In this document: positions 1 to 9,500 of the stretch, piece after piece
Layout: each line of letters opens with the position of its first letter
Position numbering within the stretch: position 1 is the stretch's first letter
Assembly: GCA_017561155.1 (NCBI GenBank)
Contig: JAFZDP010000006.1
Location: 24,675 to 88,674, forward strand
Reading direction: 5' to 3'
Length of the DNA: 64,000 nt
DNA from: Bacteroidales bacterium
Lineage (GTDB): Bacteria > Bacteroidota > Bacteroidia > Bacteroidales > P3
The notes under the pieces: model-generated
What the model was told of the DNA's origin: nothing
Databases searched by the model: none
What the model saw: the letters and a program-made list of their open reading frames with translations, nothing else
Made by a program: the position numbers and the translations under genes

Positions 1-194
1 GTTATTTGTTTAAATGTTTCTTGTAGAAGTATCTCTTCCGGAATATTGCACCACCTCTTATCACTTGGGTCAAATATACCTGTCAAACTATCTGCAATCA
101 TCAACACTTCGGGCTTTACGCCTTCTATCTGTTGGCTTTTGGCTGCTGTACAAGCTAGTAGTGTTGCTAATATTAATATGTATATCTGCTTCAT
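1..194 (-). CDS. secreted HEAT-like protein, third tandem paralogue, 3' part beyond the window
   Basis: This is the N-terminal end of a third copy of the protein encoded by the next two genes; it runs off the left edge. It starts MKQIYILILATLL, has a signal peptide and the same mature start QQIEGVKPEVLMIADSLTG. After about residue 40 it diverges: FDPSDKRWCNIPEE replaces the GWAGVPKEW region of its neighbours. It begins 13 bases after the neighbour's stop, and the short junction resembles that between the other two copies. Function is unknown. The start is fixed by alignment to the paralogues. Confidence 0.8.
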   Translation of the reverse strand, partial: MKQIYILILATLLACTAAKSQQIEGVKPEVLMIADSLTGIFDPSDKRWCNIPEEILLQETFKQI

Positions 195-207
195 AGTATA
201 TGGTGGT

Positions 208-1350
208 TTAGTTATTGCAATACTTTTCTACAAGAGGCAAGTAGTGTGGATTGGGGTTCTCTTCGTAGGCTTCTTTGAGTATCTTTTTGCGGTCGTTTAT
301 AAAATAATCAGATGGGAAATGTTCGTGCACTATGGTTTCAGTCAGGCTGTTTTCTATTGCACGATATGTTTCATCGTTATTATAGTTCATAAATGTTGTA
401 TATACACGTCGATATATCCAAATGTTGACAAAACAGTCGTCGTGAGACAGTTTTTGAATCTCGAATAGTAGTGGAAGAAAATCGGGGTCGGGCCATATAG
501 CAGTAGCATCTATAGCTTCTAGTACTAATGGGAAAACATCATGATTAAGATGTCCATCGCTTTTGAAAAAATCAGGATACTGTGAAAGAGCTTTTATAAC
601 AAACTCTTTTACTTCGTCGGTACGATAGTGGCACAATGCCGTTAGGACATTTGTATAACCTTCTTTTGTGTACATATCTAACAAACGGTTGTAGTATTTT
701 TCGCTGATAGGCAGATTATCCAAAATTTTAATGCGATGATATATGCCGTATATACCGGGTGTAAATATCAGCACACTGTCGAGTGTGAGGCTGTCTTGTA
801 TGGTGAAGATACGGCGGAAGTCGCTCATCTTTTTACCATTGATAAACCTATAGTATTGTGGTGACTTTTGCTCTACAAGCTCCGGATTGTTGCGTAGCAA
901 TGTGTCGTAATATATGCTGTCGCGTTTACTCATGTAGCTTCTGGGATTACATAACTCATCTACAATATAGCTTGCAACAGACTTAGGGCTTACTATGTCT
1001 GCATGTCTAATTTGAAATCTCGCAGTGTCGGTTAGAGAATTATATAGTATTTCTTTGAAACGTATATCGCCACGGTCAACAAGGACTTTGAACGCAAAAG
1101 CTCTGACGGCTGCGTTGTGGTGATAGTTCTCTAATGCTACAAGCTCGTCGTTGGTGACTATTTGTTTTAGCTTTTCTTGGAGAGTCCATTCTTTAGGTAC
1201 TCCTGCCCAACCATTGGTATTGTACATAGATATGCCTGTCAAGCTGTCTGCAATCATCAACACTTCGGGCTTTACGCCTTCTATCTGTTGGCTTTTGGCT
1301 GTTATGCTACTAAATAGTGTTGCTAATATTAATATGTATATCTGCTTCAT
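208..1350 (-). CDS. secreted HEAT-like repeat protein, tandem paralogue 2
   Basis: A 380-residue exported protein with a signal peptide (MKQIYILILATLF, cleavage probably before QQIEG). A Met seven codons upstream (1371) would overlap the preceding gene; starting at 1350 gives exactly the length of the upstream paralogue and the conserved signal peptide, so I chose it. Helical segments such as DELVALENYHHNAAVRAFAF and DEVKEFVIKALSQYPDFF suggest HEAT-like repeats. It is nearly identical to the upstream gene over the whole length, so the duplication is recent or maintained by gene conversion. No enzyme motif is seen. Probably periplasmic or surface-associated; function unknown. Confidence 0.8.
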   Translation of the reverse strand: MKQIYILILATLFSSITAKSQQIEGVKPEVLMIADSLTGISMYNTNGWAGVPKEWTLQEKLKQIVTNDELVALENYHHNAAVRAFAFKVLVDRGDIRFKEILYNSLTDTARFQIRHADIVSPKSVASYIVDELCNPRSYMSKRDSIYYDTLLRNNPELVEQKSPQYYRFINGKKMSDFRRIFTIQDSLTLDSVLIFTPGIYGIYHRIKILDNLPISEKYYNRLLDMYTKEGYTNVLTALCHYRTDEVKEFVIKALSQYPDFFKSDGHLNHDVFPLVLEAIDATAIWPDPDFLPLLFEIQKLSHDDCFVNIWIYRRVYTTFMNYNNDETYRAIENSLTETIVHEHFPSDYFINDRKKILKEAYEENPNPHYLPLVEKYCNN

Positions 1351-1363
1351 AGTATATGGTGTT

Positions 1364-2506
1364 TTAGTCATTGCAATACTTTTCTACAAGTGGCAAGTAG
1401 CGAGGATTGGGGTTCTTTTGGTAGGCTTCTTTGAGTATCTTTTTGCGGTCGTTTATAAAATAATCAGATGGGAAATGTTCGTGCACTATGGTTTCAGTCA
1501 GGCTGTTTTCTATTGCACTATATGTTTCATCATTATCATAGTTTATAAAACTTGTATATACACGTTGATATATCCAATAGTTGATTAAACAGTCGTCGTA
1601 AGACAGTTTTTGAATCTCGAATAGTAGTGGAAGGAAATCGGGGTCGGGCCATATAGCAGTAGCTTCTATAGCTTCTAGTACTAATGGGTAAACATCATGA
1701 TTAAGATGTCCATCGCTTTTGAAAAAATCAGGATACTGTGAAAGAGCTTTTATAACAAACTCTTTTACTTCGTCGGTACGATAGTGGCACAATGCCGATA
1801 AAACAGTTGCATTATCTTCTTTAGTGTACATCTCTAACAAACGGTTGTAGTATTTTTCGCTGATAGGCAGATTATCCAAAATTTCATATTTATGGTATAT
1901 GCTGTATGTTCCGGGTGTAAATATCAGCATGCTGTCGAGTGTGAGGCTGTCTTGTATGGTGAAGATGCGACGGAAATTGTTCATTTTTTTACCATTGATG
2001 AAACTATAGTACTGTGGCGACTTTTGCTCTACAAGCTCCAGATTGTTGCGTAGCAATGTGTCGTAATATATGCTGTCGTCTTTGCTCATATAGATTCTAT
2101 GATTACATAACTCATCTACAATATGGCTTGCAACAGACTCCATACTTAGTATGTCGGCACGTCTAATTTCAAATCTCGCAGTGTCGGTTAGAGAATTATA
2201 TAGTATTTCTTTGAAACGTATATCGCCACGGTCAACAAGGACTTTAAACGCAAAAGCTCTGACGGCTGCGTTGTGGTGATAGTTCTCTAATGCTACAAGC
2301 TCGTCGTTGGTGGCTATTTGTTTTAGCTTTTCTTGAAGTGTCCATTCTTTAGGTATGCCTGCCCAACCATCGGTGTTGTGCATAGATATACCTGTCAAAC
2401 TGTCGGCAATCCTTAGTACTTCGGGCTTTACGCCTTCTATCTGTTGGCTTTTGGCAACCGTACAGCCAAAAAGTGTTGCTAATATTAATATGTATATCCG
2501 TTTCAT
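1364..2506 (-). CDS. secreted HEAT-like repeat protein, tandem paralogue 1
   Basis: First gene of the three-copy tandem cluster, 380 residues. It begins MKRIYILILATLFGCTVAKS, which is a signal peptide; a Cys lies in the hydrophobic stretch but the context is not a clean lipobox. The body is alpha-helical and HEAT-like (NAAVRAFAFKVLVDRGD). A putative -7 box (CAAAGATA on the plus strand, 2540-2547) lies about 35 bases upstream, so this gene probably carries the promoter for the cluster. The stop is 13 bases before the start of copy 2. Function unknown. Confidence 0.8.
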   Translation of the reverse strand: MKRIYILILATLFGCTVAKSQQIEGVKPEVLRIADSLTGISMHNTDGWAGIPKEWTLQEKLKQIATNDELVALENYHHNAAVRAFAFKVLVDRGDIRFKEILYNSLTDTARFEIRRADILSMESVASHIVDELCNHRIYMSKDDSIYYDTLLRNNLELVEQKSPQYYSFINGKKMNNFRRIFTIQDSLTLDSMLIFTPGTYSIYHKYEILDNLPISEKYYNRLLEMYTKEDNATVLSALCHYRTDEVKEFVIKALSQYPDFFKSDGHLNHDVYPLVLEAIEATAIWPDPDFLPLLFEIQKLSYDDCLINYWIYQRVYTSFINYDNDETYSAIENSLTETIVHEHFPSDYFINDRKKILKEAYQKNPNPRYLPLVEKYCND

Positions 2507-2636
2507 AGTATATGATCGGTTTTATGATAAAAAACGATGCAAAGATACACATTTATTTTTAATTATCTGATGTTATAATAAAAATATTTCTACTTTTGAA
2601 AATGAGCTATTTCTTTGTGGTGTCAATATATAATAT

Positions 2637-2678
2637 AAAAAAAAGAACCACACTCTCTTATTTAGAATGTGGTTCTTT
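2637..2678 (-). terminator. rho-independent terminator of the pgi operon
   Basis: An 11-bp perfect stem, AAAGAACCACA (2642-2652) with TGTGGTTCTTT (2668-2678). Reading leftward it is followed by a T run (A run on the plus strand at 2637-2641). It sits 25 bases after the pgi stop. Confidence 0.85.
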
Positions 2679-2702
2679 GGTAATATGTTTATTTAGGTTG
2701 TG

Positions 2703-4001
2703 TTAGAACTTACCCAATAGTTTAAACATATTGGTTTTGTATGCTTCTACACCCGGTTGGTCGAATGGGTTTACGTCTAATACATATCCACTTATTCCGC
2801 ACGAGTATTCCATCATATATAATAGTTCGCCTATTGTTTCTTCGTTTATGCAGTTCATCTCTAAACGTATCACCGGCACTCCGCCGTCAACATGTGCACA
2901 TGCTGTACCTTCTTCGGCGCAATGGTTTATAGTAGTTAGTGTTTTTTGTTGCAAGTAGTTTAGTCCGTCAAGGTTTGCTTCATCGAATGGAATATTAACG
3001 TTGGTGGCAGAATTGTTTACGCTAAGCACTGTTTCGAACATAATTCTTTCGCCATCTTGTACATACTGTCCCATCGAGTGTAGGTCTGTGGTATATGTCA
3101 CGCTGTGTGGTAGTATACCTTTGTGTTCTTTACCTTCGCTTTCTCCAAATAGTTGCTTCCACCATTCGCTTATATATCTCATGGCTGGTATGTAGGTAAC
3201 CATCATCTCTATTTTTTTACCCTTACGATAAAGAATGTTTCGTATGGCAGTATACAATGCAGCAGGGTTATCGGTTATAGAAATTTCTTGTGTAACGATG
3301 CTTTGCATATCTCTGGCACCTTGTATAAGTTTAGCTATATCGCCACCCGATACTGCTATTGGTAGCAATCCTACAGGAGTAAACACAGAATAGCGTCCTC
3401 CTACATTGTCGGGAATTACGTATGTGGTGTAGCCTTCTTGTTTGGCTATGTTGTGTAGTGCACCTTTACTGCCATCGGTTATGGCAATAATCCTACTGCG
3501 AGCTTCTTCTTTACCATATTTCTTTTCTATATGACTTTTAAGTATTCTAAATGCTACGGCAGGCTCTGTAGTTGTTCCCGATTTAGAAATCACTGTCATT
3601 GCATAGTCAAACTTATCCAATATGCTTAATAGCTGAGAGTAGTAGTCTTCGCTTAGTGTGTGTCCTGCGTATACAATGTATGGACGCTTTCTGTTTGGGT
3701 CTAGCACTGCTAGTTCGTTTTGCAACGATTCTATCACAGCTCTTGCACCCAAATAGCTTCCTCCAATGCCTATAACTACATATATTTGTGCTTTTGCAGC
3801 TATAGCGTCGGCATCTTGTTGTATCTTATTTATAAGTTCATCGTCTATTTCTGTAGGTAAGTTTACCCAACCTAAAAAGTCGTTGCCACGACCTGTTGCG
3901 GTATTCAACACCTTTTGTGCTTTCGCTATTTCGGGTGCTATTTCGTTTATTTCTTGTGTCGAAACAAACTTTTCAAGATATCTTGTGTCTATTTTTATCA
4001 T
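2703..4001 (-). CDS. pgi: glucose-6-phosphate isomerase
   Basis: Interconverts glucose 6-phosphate and fructose 6-phosphate in the cytoplasm (glycolysis/gluconeogenesis). At 432 residues it is the short bacterial form. Visible family motifs are GIGGSYLGARA, SKSGTTTEPA (phosphate-binding SIS region), NVGGRYSVFTPVGLLP, PHSVTYTTDLHSMGQ and the C-terminal NPFDQPGVEAYK. It follows the aminotransferase gene by 30 bases and is followed by a strong terminator, so it looks like the last gene of a tsaD-aminotransferase-pgi transcript. Confidence 0.97.
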   Translation of the reverse strand: MIKIDTRYLEKFVSTQEINEIAPEIAKAQKVLNTATGRGNDFLGWVNLPTEIDDELINKIQQDADAIAAKAQIYVVIGIGGSYLGARAVIESLQNELAVLDPNRKRPYIVYAGHTLSEDYYSQLLSILDKFDYAMTVISKSGTTTEPAVAFRILKSHIEKKYGKEEARSRIIAITDGSKGALHNIAKQEGYTTYVIPDNVGGRYSVFTPVGLLPIAVSGGDIAKLIQGARDMQSIVTQEISITDNPAALYTAIRNILYRKGKKIEMMVTYIPAMRYISEWWKQLFGESEGKEHKGILPHSVTYTTDLHSMGQYVQDGERIMFETVLSVNNSATNVNIPFDEANLDGLNYLQQKTLTTINHCAEEGTACAHVDGGVPVIRLEMNCINEETIGELLYMMEYSCGISGYVLDVNPFDQPGVEAYKTNMFKLLGKF

Positions 4002-4031
4002 GATACTATATGTATATATATTATTGTTATC

Positions 4032-5210
4032 TTATTTTTCAAAGGCATTGCAAATGGCTTGCAACGCTTGTTTAAGTGTCTCTTTTGGGCAGCCTACGTT
4101 AAGTCTGAAACAACACTTGTAGTCGTCGCCGCCAAAGTCGGTGCCATCGTTTAGTGCTACTTTGGCATTGTTTATAAGTAGATCTTTAACTTGGCTGTGT
4201 GGTAGGTTGTAGTCGCTAAAGTCCAACCATACAAGGAACGAAGCCTGTGGCATTATGAATTTTACTTTGGGCATATTTTCTTGTAGAAAGTCGGCCATGT
4301 ATTGCAAATTGTTTCGCAAATATGGTTTTAGTTTGTTTTCAAGCCAGTCTTCGCCTTGAGGGCTGAATGCAGCTTGTGCACCTATGTAGGCAAACACGTT
4401 TCCGTTGGCCAACTCGTAGCCGTCTATATAGTTAAAGAATGTATTTCGTAGTTCGTCGTTTGGAATATAAGCCACACTCGATGCCAATCCGGGAATATTG
4501 AATGTTTTGCTAGGAGCAACAAATGTTATAGAAATATCCTTTGCTGTTTCCGACACAGTCGAAAACGATATGTTTCGTTGTCCTTGTTCCAATACAAGGT
4601 CGGCATGTATTTCGTCGCTGATAAGTATGCAGTTGTTTGCTTTGCAAAGGTTGGCAATTTTTTCAAGTTCTTCTTTGCTCCATATAGTGCCACCGGGGTT
4701 GTGAGGATTTGAAAGTATCATCATTTTACAACCTTTTATCTTTTCTTCCAAGTCGGCAAAGTCTATATTGAACTTGCCATTGTCTATATATAGTTTAGAC
4801 GTAACTAATGTACGTTTGCCATTTAGCGGCAAATGAATGAATGGAGGATATACCGGAGTGGTTATAATTACTTTGTCGCCCACTTGAGTAAATGCTTGCA
4901 AGGCAAAGGCTATTCCTGCCACTATGCCGGGAATGTAATGAAGCTCGTGTTTTTGTGCAGTGATGTTGTATCTCTTGTCAAGCCAATCCACAATAGCATT
5001 GAAGTATTGTTTTCCACCGTATGTATATCCAAACACATGGTGGTTGCAACGTTCCTTTATTGCGTCGACTATAAATGACGGCGTAGGCAAATCCATATCT
5101 GCTACCCACATAGGTAACAAATCGTTGGTGCCAAAGTCGCGGTTCATCATATCATGCTTCACACACGATGTTCCTTTACGTATTATTATATTGTCAAAGC
5201 TTTGGTTCAT
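4032..5210 (-). CDS. patB: MalY/PatB-type PLP aminotransferase (probable cystathionine beta-lyase)
   Basis: Fold-type I PLP enzyme of 392 residues. Members of the MalY/PatB family commonly have C-S beta-lyase activity on cystathionine or cysteine. Visible are MWVADMDLPTP near the N-terminus, SNPHNPGGTIW (about 167-177), ISDEIHADLVL (197-207) and the PLP Schiff-base lysine in APSKTFNIPGL (Lys235). The gene lies 29 bases after tsaD and 30 before pgi. Substrate cannot be read from the sequence; an aminotransferase role is possible. The symbol follows the Bacillus homologue. Confidence 0.88.
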   Translation of the reverse strand: MNQSFDNIIIRKGTSCVKHDMMNRDFGTNDLLPMWVADMDLPTPSFIVDAIKERCNHHVFGYTYGGKQYFNAIVDWLDKRYNITAQKHELHYIPGIVAGIAFALQAFTQVGDKVIITTPVYPPFIHLPLNGKRTLVTSKLYIDNGKFNIDFADLEEKIKGCKMMILSNPHNPGGTIWSKEELEKIANLCKANNCILISDEIHADLVLEQGQRNISFSTVSETAKDISITFVAPSKTFNIPGLASSVAYIPNDELRNTFFNYIDGYELANGNVFAYIGAQAAFSPQGEDWLENKLKPYLRNNLQYMADFLQENMPKVKFIMPQASFLVWLDFSDYNLPHSQVKDLLINNAKVALNDGTDFGGDDYKCCFRLNVGCPKETLKQALQAICNAFEK

Positions 5211-5239
5211 TCTAAATGTGTCTTATTGTTTTCTATTAC

Positions 5240-6253
5240 TTATAAAGCACTTCTTGTGTATGGTGCAAGCGAAATGTCGGCAAAATCTTTGTTCAAGTAT
5301 TTAAAGTATCCTGCTATTCCCACCATAGCGGCATTGTCTGTACAAAATTGGAATTGAGGTACAAAAACATCCCATTTATATTTGGTTCCCATTTCGCATA
5401 GTTGTTGTCGTAGATACGAGTTAGCACTCACACCACCTGCTATTGCTACTTGTGTAACACCGGTGTCGGCCATAGCCTTCTTTAGTTTTTTTAGCAAAAA
5501 GGATACTATACAATGTTGTATCGACGCACAAAGGTCGTTTATGTTTTCTTGTATAAAGTTAGGGTTTTCTTTTAAGTGATCTCTCAAAAAGTACAAGAAC
5601 GAAGTTTTGATACCGCTAAAACTATAGTCGTAGTCTTTTATGTTTGGTGTTGCAAATTTGAATTTCATAGGGTCTCCCTCTTTAGCCAATCTGTCTATGA
5701 CCGGACCTCCGGGGTATCCCAAATCCATTATCTTGGCAGCTTTGTCTATAGCTTCGCCGGCAGCATCGTCGATGGTGTTGCCTATTATTTCCATGTCGAA
5801 GTAGCTGCGGAGTAGTATTATCTGAGTGTGTCCGCCCGATACCAATAGGCATATAAATGGAAACTTTGGTACAACGCTTTCGTCAGAACTCTTAATGAAG
5901 TGCGAAAGCACATGTGCTTGCAAGTGGTTAACTTCTATAAGTGGAATGTTCAATGCTTGGGAAAAACTTTTGGCAAAAGAAACTCCCACTAATAGGCTTC
6001 CAAGCAGTCCCGGACCACGAGTGAAAGCTATGGCATTGATATCTTTTTTGCTAATGCCTGCATTTTTTATTGCAGCATCTACCACAGGGATAATATTTTG
6101 TTGGTGTGCACGCGATGCCAATTCAGGCACCACACCGCCATATTGTTCGTGTACTTTTTGGCTTGCTATTACGTTGGATAGTATTCTATCGTTCTGAAGT
6201 ACTGCGGCTGATGTGTCGTCGCAGCTCGATTCTATTGCGAGTATTATCGACAT
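5240..6253 (-). CDS. tsaD: tRNA threonylcarbamoyladenosine transferase subunit TsaD
   Basis: Transfers threonylcarbamoyl to A37 of ANN-decoding tRNAs, together with TsaB/TsaE. The protein has 337 residues, the usual length. It starts MSIILAIESSCDDTSAAV, has the metal-binding HxxxH as His110/His114 in VNHLQAHVLSHF, then LLVSGGHTQI and TIDDAAGEAIDK, typical of the Kae1/TsaD ASKHA fold. First gene of the tsaD-patB-pgi run. Confidence 0.97.
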   Translation of the reverse strand: MSIILAIESSCDDTSAAVLQNDRILSNVIASQKVHEQYGGVVPELASRAHQQNIIPVVDAAIKNAGISKKDINAIAFTRGPGLLGSLLVGVSFAKSFSQALNIPLIEVNHLQAHVLSHFIKSSDESVVPKFPFICLLVSGGHTQIILLRSYFDMEIIGNTIDDAAGEAIDKAAKIMDLGYPGGPVIDRLAKEGDPMKFKFATPNIKDYDYSFSGIKTSFLYFLRDHLKENPNFIQENINDLCASIQHCIVSFLLKKLKKAMADTGVTQVAIAGGVSANSYLRQQLCEMGTKYKWDVFVPQFQFCTDNAAMVGIAGYFKYLNKDFADISLAPYTRSAL

Positions 6254-6510
6254 ATATATTTAATATCTTTATATTTCTATTACGGACTTAAAAACGTTAT
6301 AACCCTCATAAAATTGTATGATTTAAACATATATGGCAAAAATATTTCTTCTGTGGCACAATGGTAGGACATAAGAGTGTTATGGCTATTGCGTTTTATG
6401 TGTTTGTTGTGGGAAAAGGGTAGGGGAATAGCTTATGCGAACACAAAAAAAAAGAACCAAACAATTTGTTGATGTTCGGTTCTTTTTGCTTATATGTTTG
6501 TGTGATAGTT
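6254..6510. other. gap between sprA and tsaD
   Basis: 257 bases without a supported gene. It holds the sprA terminator at its right end and AT-rich sequence in front of tsaD. The tsaD promoter presumably lies here but I could not fix it. Confidence 0.6.
6445..6487 (-). terminator. rho-independent terminator of sprA
   Basis: Stem AAAAAGAACCAAAC (6449-6462) with GTTCGGTTCTTTTT (6474-6487), one mismatch. Read leftward it ends in a T run. It lies 24 bases beyond the sprA stop. Confidence 0.8.
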
Positions 6511-9500
6511 TTAGAACGAGAATCGAGCCGTCAAACCACCTTTGGTAGTAGAGTTGGGGTAAGAGTTGGATATATACGGAGTATTTATATTGCTTTCGAT
6601 AAATGCTCGTATAGTAAGGTTTTGTGTAAGCGAGTATTCGGCAGATATACCTATAGTCCACACTTCGCTACCCGACGATACTTGACTTACGTTTTGGTCT
6701 ACTTGTCGAAGCATAGTTTTGTTTATGTTTCTTGTAATGTCGGCTCGTAGCACTACATCGCTCTTAAGGTTTATAGTACGTTCGGCAGTTTTTATCGAGA
6801 ACCTAACGTCTTTGAAGCGGTAGCCCAAACCAAGCACTATAGCATCGCGAGTAGTTTCGGTAAGTTGGTTGTTGGCAAAACTCATCGATAGGGTTCTGTT
6901 TTTACGTATCTCGAAGTTTGCCTGTATGTTGTTCACCATCGACATGTCTAACTTTATCAAAGGCGAAAACTGTTCGGTTAACTGTACCTGTTCTATAGTT
7001 TCTTTAGGGATAAAGTTACCACTAATGTCGTTAAGAATAGTCTCTATTCCGTAGTCGTAGTTGGCAACATTGGCTATACGGGCATCTGTGTAGAAGTTGC
7101 CTATTGTATATGTCGACGAGTAGCGGTGCGACAAAGCAATGTTTACAAACCACTTCTGCAAGTATTTGATTTTGCTTAATCCGTTGTAGGATATATTCCA
7201 GTTTGGCAATGGGAATTTAAAGAATGGCGACAGTTTTACATCTGAAGCGTTCTTGCCAGTGTATGTTGCCAAGAATGCCGATAGCAATACTTGTTGCGAG
7301 CTGGAGCTATAACCGTATGGGAAATAAGCATGAGCCATGGTGTCGTATACCATTTCGGTAGACAACGGATTGGTGCTGGCATAGCGTTGTGCCAATATGT
7401 TGCGGTTTTCTATAAAGGTTGCAAATAACTCTTCACTATCGGTAAATGCAGTCGAAAACATCCATACTGTCGAGGTGTAGTTACCATTTGTAGTAGGTGT
7501 TATAGGGCCGTCCATATATCCCAAATCGTAGTCGTATTTGTAGTAGTAGCTAGAGTTTGTAGCTTGGTTTTGTGCAAAAGTAAGGTCTATTTTCATATTC
7601 CTTATAGGTTCCAACGATGCTTGGATGGCAAGTATCGAATTGGTCTTTTGTTCGTGAGGGGTATTCATCAGCGAGTCTTTAGACAAATAGTCATTGTTCA
7701 ACAAAAAGTCTATTACGTCGGCTTGACTACCCAACACAAATCCCAAACCGGGAGCCCATAGGTTGTTGTTGTCCATACCCAAAATAGATGCCTCCGGCAT
7801 AAAACCGGGAATAAGAGTACCTGCCGAATTGGTGTATTGTATGCTTGCAGTTTTCAATCCTGTAGCCAAACGTATACCAAAATATCCGGCTTCGCGCATT
7901 ATCTTTTTGAATGCACTTTCTTCTGTCGAGTCTGTCTTGTCGTCTTTTTCTTTTGGTTTTATGTTCTTGTTAAGGTCTTTGCCTAGTTTGTCGTCGCGTT
8001 TGTTGTTTCTCGACTTATCTTGATTGGGTTTAGGTTGTTCGTAGGCTTTCTTTATCCATTTGAAGCGTTTGTAGAAAGTTTCCATCATTACATCTCCACG
8101 AGCAGTGAAGGTGTTGGAGTTTTCGATAACGCTACCCATGCGGGCCAATGCCGCTGTAGTACCCAAGTATGTGTACTGTGTGCGGTAGGATATAGGCATG
8201 CGAACAAAATCCAAGTATGGCAATTTGTTGATAGGTATGTCCCAGTTACCACTTATGGTTTGGGTAAAGTTTTGCATAGTACCCATACTACCTATGCTTT
8301 CCCAAATAGAGTCGCGTGCTGTACGAGTGTCTATTTTTCCTATCGGTTCGTCGATGCGTGCATTTGCATTTGCATCGTATGTAAAGCGTAGGTTCTTGGT
8401 AAGGTCGTACTGTATATTGTATATTCTATCCCAAGTAAACTGTTTGTAGAATGTAGGTTTCAGTATTATGTTTCCCGAACTTTTGTTTCTTAGTTTGGTT
8501 TCTTCAAAGTTGCGGAACATTTCTGTGCGGAACATTACATTCTTAACTTGGTAGTATAGATTCAAGTCTTTGATGATTTTCCAGTTTTTGTGTTGGAACA
8601 TCTTTACTTTATCGAATGGTTTCCATGCTTTGGGCGTGGTTGAGAAAGTGTACCCAAATCCACCTCTATGTTGCGACTTGTTGTAGTATTCTATGTCTAT
8701 ATCTTGCGATTTCTCCGACGAATAGGCATACGAAAAGTTGAAGTTTTCTATGTCGTAGAAGTGTTTTTTATTGCTGTCTTTTCCTTTGGATATACGTTCT
8801 TTACGTACGTTCATAAAGTTAATGTTTGTTCTCGATAGTCTTTCTTGTGTCATAGATTTTATCGAGTCGCGTTGCTCTTTTGTCGCGTACGTATTTATAT
8901 CGTTGTATAGTAGCACATCGGGGTCTAGAGGATTGTATTCCGGACTGCCTATTTGGTTTGAATAGTCTACATGCATAGGTACTCTGATACCCCACTTTTC
9001 GGGGAAGAACTTACCTAGTTCCATATTCAATGCCACTTCGAAATCGGTACGGTTAACATTGTCTAGGTCGGCGAAACTTTGGCTTAAAGCACCAAATCCC
9101 GACGAGGTGTAAGCACCATATACCGAAAGGTCACCAATATCGGCAAGGTTTGTGCGTGCCAATGCTGTTGCTGCCCAACCTCCTTTGCTTGAATAGTCGG
9201 ACAGGCGTAGTTCGTTTATCCATACAATAACGGATTTTGGCAACATATCGTTACCATCCATCAGCGATTCTTTTTTAGGATTGCGAACCCCTACCATTAT
9301 CACTCTTACACTACCTATGTTAGGTGTTCCAAGTACACTATATTTTCTGTTACCATGATGTTCGGAGTATAGCATAGAGTTTGTAAAGTCGGCATCACCC
9401 GAGCGTATGGCCTTGTTTCTGTTTTCTTTTACCTGTACTAGTTGTTCCAAGTCAATGACAACGTTGTTGTCTTCCGGCCATATAGCATAAAGGTCGGAAG

